The notes under the pieces were generated by a model that ran no database searches, was not told the DNA's origin, and saw only the letters and a list, made by a program, of their open reading frames with translations. A stretch of 64,000 bases of DNA from Limnoperna fortunei (Eukaryota > Mollusca > Bivalvia > Mytilida > Modiolidae): positions 58,238,074 to 58,302,073 of the forward strand of contig OX104113.1 of the NCBI GenBank assembly GCA_944474755.1, in the 5' to 3' direction. Within the stretch, counting starts at the first letter, position 1, and each line of letters begins with the position of its first letter. The translations under genes and the position numbers were made by a program. Below are positions 59,061-64,000 of this stretch, piece after piece.

Positions 59061-60640
59061 TGCATAACCCTAACAATACACATTTTTAAAAATTCCGTTC
59101 TCAGATGTATTTCACCAAAAGCTTTTCTCCTTTTAGTGGTTGAAAGTTGACACCTTTAAATTTGGGGTAAAAATTTAGAATTTTCATATTTGGGGTAAAC
59201 AGGTGGTTTTTTTTTAATTTGGGAAACTGAAATTTGACTTTTTCAGATTTTAACCCAAAGATCTGCATCATGTAGATGACATTCAGTGAAAATTTCAACT
59301 CGATAGCTGTATTTTTACGATTTTCTGGGAAGAAGAAATTTGTGTACAAAGTTCATTTTTTCCATGACTGAGTTTAGCATTGGTTTCCAAAAAATATCTT
59401 ACAGTAAAATGAGGCCTTTGTTAAATTATCAATGTCTGTCTTAACTGCATTGCATGTCGTCTGCTATATTCCCCGCAAAAAATATTTGGTCTTGGTCACA
59501 AAACGCTTTAAAATTTTACCAAATAAAATGACATGTTTTCAAAACCTCTAATAACCCTGATGAATACTGCTGCATATATGCAATGTATTTATTGCCCGTT
59601 TGTTTATAAGGGCAGCAAACACAGTGACCCCCCCCCCCCCCACACACATGTTAGGTTGGTCATTCAGATTCAGATTATGAAAGTTAAAAAAAAGTTTGCA
59701 ATGGTGTAGCATCGCATTTGATATTGGTACGGCGGATTTCTAATACGCGATCCTATCCACATATGTGGTTTTACGGCAGGGGGTTCGTGGCCGCTTAAGC
59801 CGTAAGCTCTGGGGGTAAATGCTGCAACATCCTGAATTCTGGCGATTTCCTAGCACCTTATCTCATGCAGGTCTTAAAAGATGGGTTTCGTGAGCAATAT
59901 TTTAATTTTATTTCTGAAAATTATTGGTACGGCATGCCGTACCTGCAAATGTTATTGGTACGGCGGAAGCCGTACCTGCCGTACCGGCTGCTACGCCTAT
60001 GATTCGGGGATAAGTATTGAATCTTGTCACAGTATTGTATTTTTAGTCTTGAGCCAACGCAAGACGGCGAGCAGCGACCGCTGGTCACGTTGAAGACTAC
60101 TGGCTGTCTTCCATTGTGGATTTTTTTTTAAATGCCGTTTGTTTATGTAGGTTGTGTCGCGTACACTTATTCTACATCTCATTATCGTCTATAATATTGA
60201 AAGTATAGAAACACCAGTTTTAATATTTAGTTTAAATGTTATCTAACCGTGACAGTACCCAAATTGCAACAACTTTGACGGTTTTTGTCTCTTACCTTCA
60301 TCTAGACTCTTTGCTTGAACTTTTGGTCGGTTGTGTGCATCTTCAACATATCCAGAAGAACAGCTTGTACAAGTTCTCTCAGACCCAGGTGGTTAGAGAA
60401 ACACACTATTTTAATTTTGCCGATAATTAAGTGAATAGAAAATAATTAGGTCAGATGAAGGGGTGGACAACCTCACAACCCGCAATCAAAAACCGTAGGG
60501 TCACGCTTTGAGCGGCATTCCTTACAAGTTAACTGGCGCAGGGTTGCCGTACGGAGTGCAAAGACTTCAATTCACAAAAAAACTTTGTTCTACGGCATCC
60601 GCTGGTTGAAAAAAATGTGAACTGATAATGGTTCTATAAA
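59061..60640. other. Central non-coding part of the 8.9-kb element
   Basis: It contains a C13 tract (59629-59641) and several GGTACGGC palindromes: GGTACGGCATGCCGTACC at 59926-59943 and an imperfect one at 59957-59976, plus TATTGGTACGGCGGATTTC at 59723. These resemble an eroded TIR with its own iterated motif. No gene was recognised. Confidence 0.5.
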
Positions 60641-60907
60641 TCCCTATACAGTTTGCAGTTTGCGAGTGTTACTAAATATTCGCCATGTTTTTTTCATTGT
60701 ACAGTGCGTATATTATCCACAACCAGTGTAAACTGTCAACACTTATATAGTCATCTTTTAAGATATTTTAATGAAAAAGTGTTGTTCCGTTCCGTTCCGC
60801 AAAGTACCAATATCCCCCGGGTATTGGTATTTAACGGAACGAAAAGGAACAAGATATTTTTGTTGTAAATATTTTTATATGATATTTAACAGATTAATGA
60901 CAGCTAA

Positions 60908-62795
60908 TTATCAAATAAGGACTTTTTACGAGGTCAATACGTAGTTATATGGACCGTGGAGGAAAATATTGACCGAGGTCAATATTTTTCTACAGGTCCA
61001 TATAACTACGTATTGACAGAGTAAAAAGTCCTTAATTGTTATATTACATATGAATTTTTCTCTATTTATTTAAATTTAGAATAATAAATTGCATCATACA
61101 ATATTGACTCATTGATAGTAATTAGAGAAGCATTCGAACAAATAGAACTTTATTTCTTACAACCCAACATTAAAACAAGTATATCCGGATCTATTTTTAG
61201 AAACAAGCCTTAAATATGCTTTATAAATAGTAACATGCCTTAAATATGCTTTAAAAATAGTAACAAGCCTTAAATATGCTTTAGAAATAGAATATATACA
61301 CAGAATATTTTGGGGGGACATTGTCTACACGAACCAATCAAAATTAGGACTTAACACACCAATGTAATATTTATCAAATAAGGACTTTTTACGAGGTCAA
61401 TACGTAGTTATATGGACCGTGAAGGAAAATATTGACCGAGGACGAAGTCCGAGGTCAATATTTTTCTACAGGTCCATATAACTACGTATTGACAGAGTAA
61501 AAAGTCCTTAATTGTTATATTACATATGAATTTTTCTCTATTTATTCAAATTTAGAATAATAAATTGCATTATACAATTAATGACTTTTTATGAGGTTGA
61601 CATGAAGATTTATCAACCTGAAGAAGTGAAATATTCACCGAAGCCAACGGCTGAGGTGAATATCACTTCTGAGGTTGATAAATCTCATGTCAACCTGATA
61701 TGAAAAGTCAACAATTGTTTTATTAAATGACTCAAGACCTGTGAATAATTTCATGATATTTCTCCATATCCTTTCAGATGTTTTTATAATTTTCCAAGGC
61801 AAATTAAATCTCACCAGATATTGGACTTTAAAACATGTTAAAGTAAACAAGATAAATAATTTTCAACAATTTTTCAACAAATTTAATTTAAAATTTAACT
61901 GTGAAGTCTTTTCCGTGAATTATATCTTTTCCGGAAGGCTGGTTACTTAAATAACGATTAATTCCATGTCGGAGGCTTGTCAAACTTGATTTTTTTATAC
62001 AGTTCTCCATTTTCGGTACGGACTTCTGAGTAGAATTTTTTCAAAATAGCATCGATTTGTTCATTTGGCAGGTCCTTGAAATCTTCGTCGTAATTTTTTT
62101 TCACGTAAATAACTTTTAAATGTCCTAATGCTAGAATCCGTGGCTCTCTTAGTATTTTTGGCATCTTTCTCTGTCAAAATCTTATTTAATTGTTCCTCAT
62201 TGATAGTTGCAAATCGAGATTTCTGTCCTGCCGGCTCCATCGCAGCCACTTCTGCCATTTGCAAACGTTTCTAATGACCCGAACTTAATTTGTAAGAACG
62301 CATTTGATTGGACGAAATAAAAATAACGTCCAATCAAAAGCTACGTTTTATTTTAGTGTCTCTGTGTTTTCCCTTGATCTATTTTTGGGTACACGGTGCC
62401 AGTGATATGACATTTGTCCACCTCTCGCGCAAATTTGCGCGGTAGACATGAGGTTTGATCGGGAACATCGGCAAAGGATCTAAACCAATGAAAATGCTCA
62501 AATTTTCTAGTCATTTAATAACATAAAATATTGACTCATTGATAGTAATTATAGAAGCATTCGAACAAATAGAACTTTATTTCTTACAACCCAACATTAA
62601 AACAAGTATATCCGGATCTATTTTTAGAAACAAGCCTTAAATATGCTTTATAAATAGTAACATGGCTTAAATATGCTTTAAAAATAGTAACAAGCCTTAA
62701 ATATGCTTTAGAAATAGAATATATACACAGAATATTTTGGGGGGACATTGTCTACACGAACCAATCAAAATTAGGACTTAACACACCATATGTAA
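60908..62795. mobile_element. Composite insertion: duplicated palindromic unit plus Crypton-bearing insert
   Basis: The host array breaks after AATGACAGCTAAT and resumes at ATATGATAATCGACATAATT. The insert is a ~463-bp unit present twice (60908-61370; 61371-61580 plus 62526-62795). Each opens with a ~125-bp palindrome (GGACTTTTTACGAGGTCAAT...complement) and closes with a 258-bp block containing three GCCTTAAATATGCTTTA iterations. The second copy is split by a 945-bp insert (61581-62525) carrying another palindrome (61585-61715) and the recombinase fragment. Confidence 0.75.
61920..62264 (-). pseudogene. Crypton-like tyrosine recombinase, N-terminal fragment
   Basis: The minus strand reads MQMAEVAAMEPAGQKSRFAT, INEEQLNKILTEKDAKNTKR, TFKSYLREK, then after a 1-nt shift at an A8 run NYDEDFKDLPNEQIDAILKK, FYSEVRTENGELYKK, and after another 1-nt shift at an A7 run SSLTSLRHGINRYL. 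This is the N-terminal core-binding-like region (NTKRAT..FREYL..LLxFYxExR..LYxxSSLxxLRxGINR) of DUF3504-type, Crypton-related proteins found in many animals. The catalytic R..H-R..Y domain is absent. Both breaks fall in A homopolymers and could be real or sequence errors. No intact partner lies in the window. Confidence 0.75.
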
Positions 62796-64000
62796 TATTA
62801 TATGATAATCGACATAATTTTGATATTTAAGAAAACAGTTTCGATCTACAAAATACTAATATTCGCAATGTATTTTCATTTTACAGTTCGTATATTATCC
62901 ACAACCAGTGTAAACTGTCAACACTTATATAGAAATGTGTTTGCACTCAAGTTTTAAGATATTTTAAAGATTTTTTTTTGTTCCGTTCCGTTCCGCAAAG
63001 TACCATATCCCCCGGGTATTAGTATTTAACGGAACGAAACGGAACAAGATTTTTTTGTTGTAAATATTTTTATATGATATTTAACAGATTAATGACAGCT
63101 ATATGATAATGGACATAATTTTGAGATGGAAAAACGCATTGTTTAGAATAAAGTTTCGATCCGCAAAATACTAATATCCGCCGTGTAAATTCATTTTACA
63201 GTGCGTATATTATCCACAACCAGTGTAAACTGTCAAAACTTATATAGTCGTGTTACTGCAGTTTACTTTCAAGATATTTTAATGAAAAAGTGTTGTTCCG
63301 TTACGTTCCGCAAAGTACCAATATCCCCTGGGTATTGGTATTTAACGGAACGAAACGGAACCAGATTTTTTTTTGTAAATATTTTTATATGATATTTAAC
63401 AGATTAATGACAGCTAATATATGATAATCGGCATAATTTTGAGATCGGAAAAAGGATAAATAAGAAAACAGTTTCGATGTACAAAATACTAATATTCGCG
63501 ATGTATTTTCATTTTACAGTTCGTATATTATCCACAACCAGTGTAAGCTGTCAACACTTATAAAGAAATGTTTTTGCACTTAAGTTTTAAGATATTTGAA
63601 AGATTTTTTTTGTAAATATTTTTATTTGATATTTAAGAAATTAATGACATCAAATATAATGATAATCGACACAATTTTGAGATGGAAAAAAGAATTTTAA
63701 AGAATATAATTTGACCCACAAAGTATTAATATCCAGGATGTATTTTCATTTTACAGTTCGTATATTATCTAAACCAGTGTAAACTGTCAACGCTTATATA
63801 TCATGTTTTTTGCACTTTACTTTTTCAATATTAAAGTCCAACTGCTAGATTAAATAAAATAATAATTTCCCTTTATGGGTCCCCTTTACCTGTTCCGGTC
63901 CGTTCCGCAAAGTACCAATAGCCTTTCAAAATACCAAACATGTTTTGACCTAGTCGTGAATGATTTCATTCACACTGATAAAACAATGTCTTAATGCTGA

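Larger units (their letters stand above)
60640..63890 (+). repeat. Right subterminal array of ~240-320-bp units with GGAACG palindromes
   Basis: CGTATATTATCCACAACCAG recurs at 60707, 62889, 63202 and 63523 (and, reduced, 63763). Three units carry the palindrome GTTCCGTTCCG..GTACCAATATCCCCCGGGTAT..CGGAACGAAA (60783, 62980, 63293). The 60.9-62.8 kb interval is a later insertion between two units. Confidence 0.9.
55030..63931. mobile_element. 8.9-kb composite TIR element with 8-bp target duplication
   Basis: TTTCAAAA lies directly outside both ends (55030-55037, 63924-63931). The element (55038-63923) starts GGCTATTGGTACTTTGCGGA and ends with its complement. The TIR similarity runs about 90 bp inward (GGAACGGAAC, then AGTAAAAGGGATCC / AGGTAAAGGGGACCC, then AAAGGGGAATT). 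Subterminal zones are arrays of larger repeats separated by GGAACG palindromes (left 55.4-57.1 kb, right 60.6-63.9 kb). A LINE and a Crypton-like fragment lie inside. No transposase of its own was recognised, so superfamily is open; 8 bp fits hAT or MULE-like enzymes. Confidence 0.8.

Noticed and set aside
59881..60093. 70-residue Cys-rich frame
   Set aside because: It is produced by GGTACGGC palindromic repeats; no signal peptide or spacing pattern supports a real Cys-rich protein.
61101..62787. LTR retrotransposon with 258-bp terminal repeats
   Set aside because: The two direct blocks are parts of a tandemly duplicated 463-bp unit, and the interior lacks gag/pol, primer-binding and polypurine signals.

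Overview
The window reads as accessory, transposon-dense chromosomal DNA of a marine bivalve, most likely a mussel (Mytilus-like). This is inferred from visibly AT-rich sequence, the repeat families (tRNA-derived SINEs, elements ending in GTGAGCTAAAA or GCGAGACAAAA hairpins, GACCTTGACCTTTGACC-bearing tandem units), LINE/Penelope/MULE remnants of molluscan type, and the lack of any operon-like or densely coding stretch. I find no intact host gene. Every protein fragment I recognise belongs to, or sits inside, a mobile element.

Layout. 1-386: 3' part of a tandem-repeat-bearing hairpin-ended element. 4.0-14.2 kb: a MULE-type DNA transposon of about 10.2 kb with ~300-bp terminal inverted repeats (TIRs) and a perfect 9-bp target duplication. 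It carries its own broken FLYWCH/MULE transposase near the right end and, inside, a broken SGNH hydrolase, a LINE tail, a second MULE transposase and a SINE. 16.1-17.6 kb: a hairpin-ended element with nuclear-receptor-like repeats. 18.2-19.2 kb: a 1-kb MULE deletion derivative that keeps a TATA box and only the FLYWCH domain. 21.0-24.3 kb: two foldback elements whose TIRs are built from iterated short motifs. 25.0-32.1 kb: nested elements, including two tandem-repeat hairpin elements, one inserted in the other. 33.8 kb and 45.7 kb: short MITEs with perfect 9-bp target duplications. 47.1-50.7 kb: a minus-strand LINE broken by a plus-strand LINE and by a palindromic element. 50.8-53.8 kb: LINE, Penelope-like and RTE-like remnants. 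55.0-63.9 kb: a composite TIR element of 8.9 kb with an exact 8-bp target duplication, full of GGAACG palindromes and holding a LINE and a Crypton-like recombinase fragment.

The main theme is MULE biology. Four elements have exact 9-bp duplications and two more are probable members. Two transposase lineages are present, both decayed, and the TIRs are arrays of short motifs that could be transposase-binding sites. The second theme is a series of hairpin-ended elements with central tandem arrays, similar in plan to Helentron-associated INE elements. All boundaries and family calls come from reading the sequence by eye; no database search was possible.
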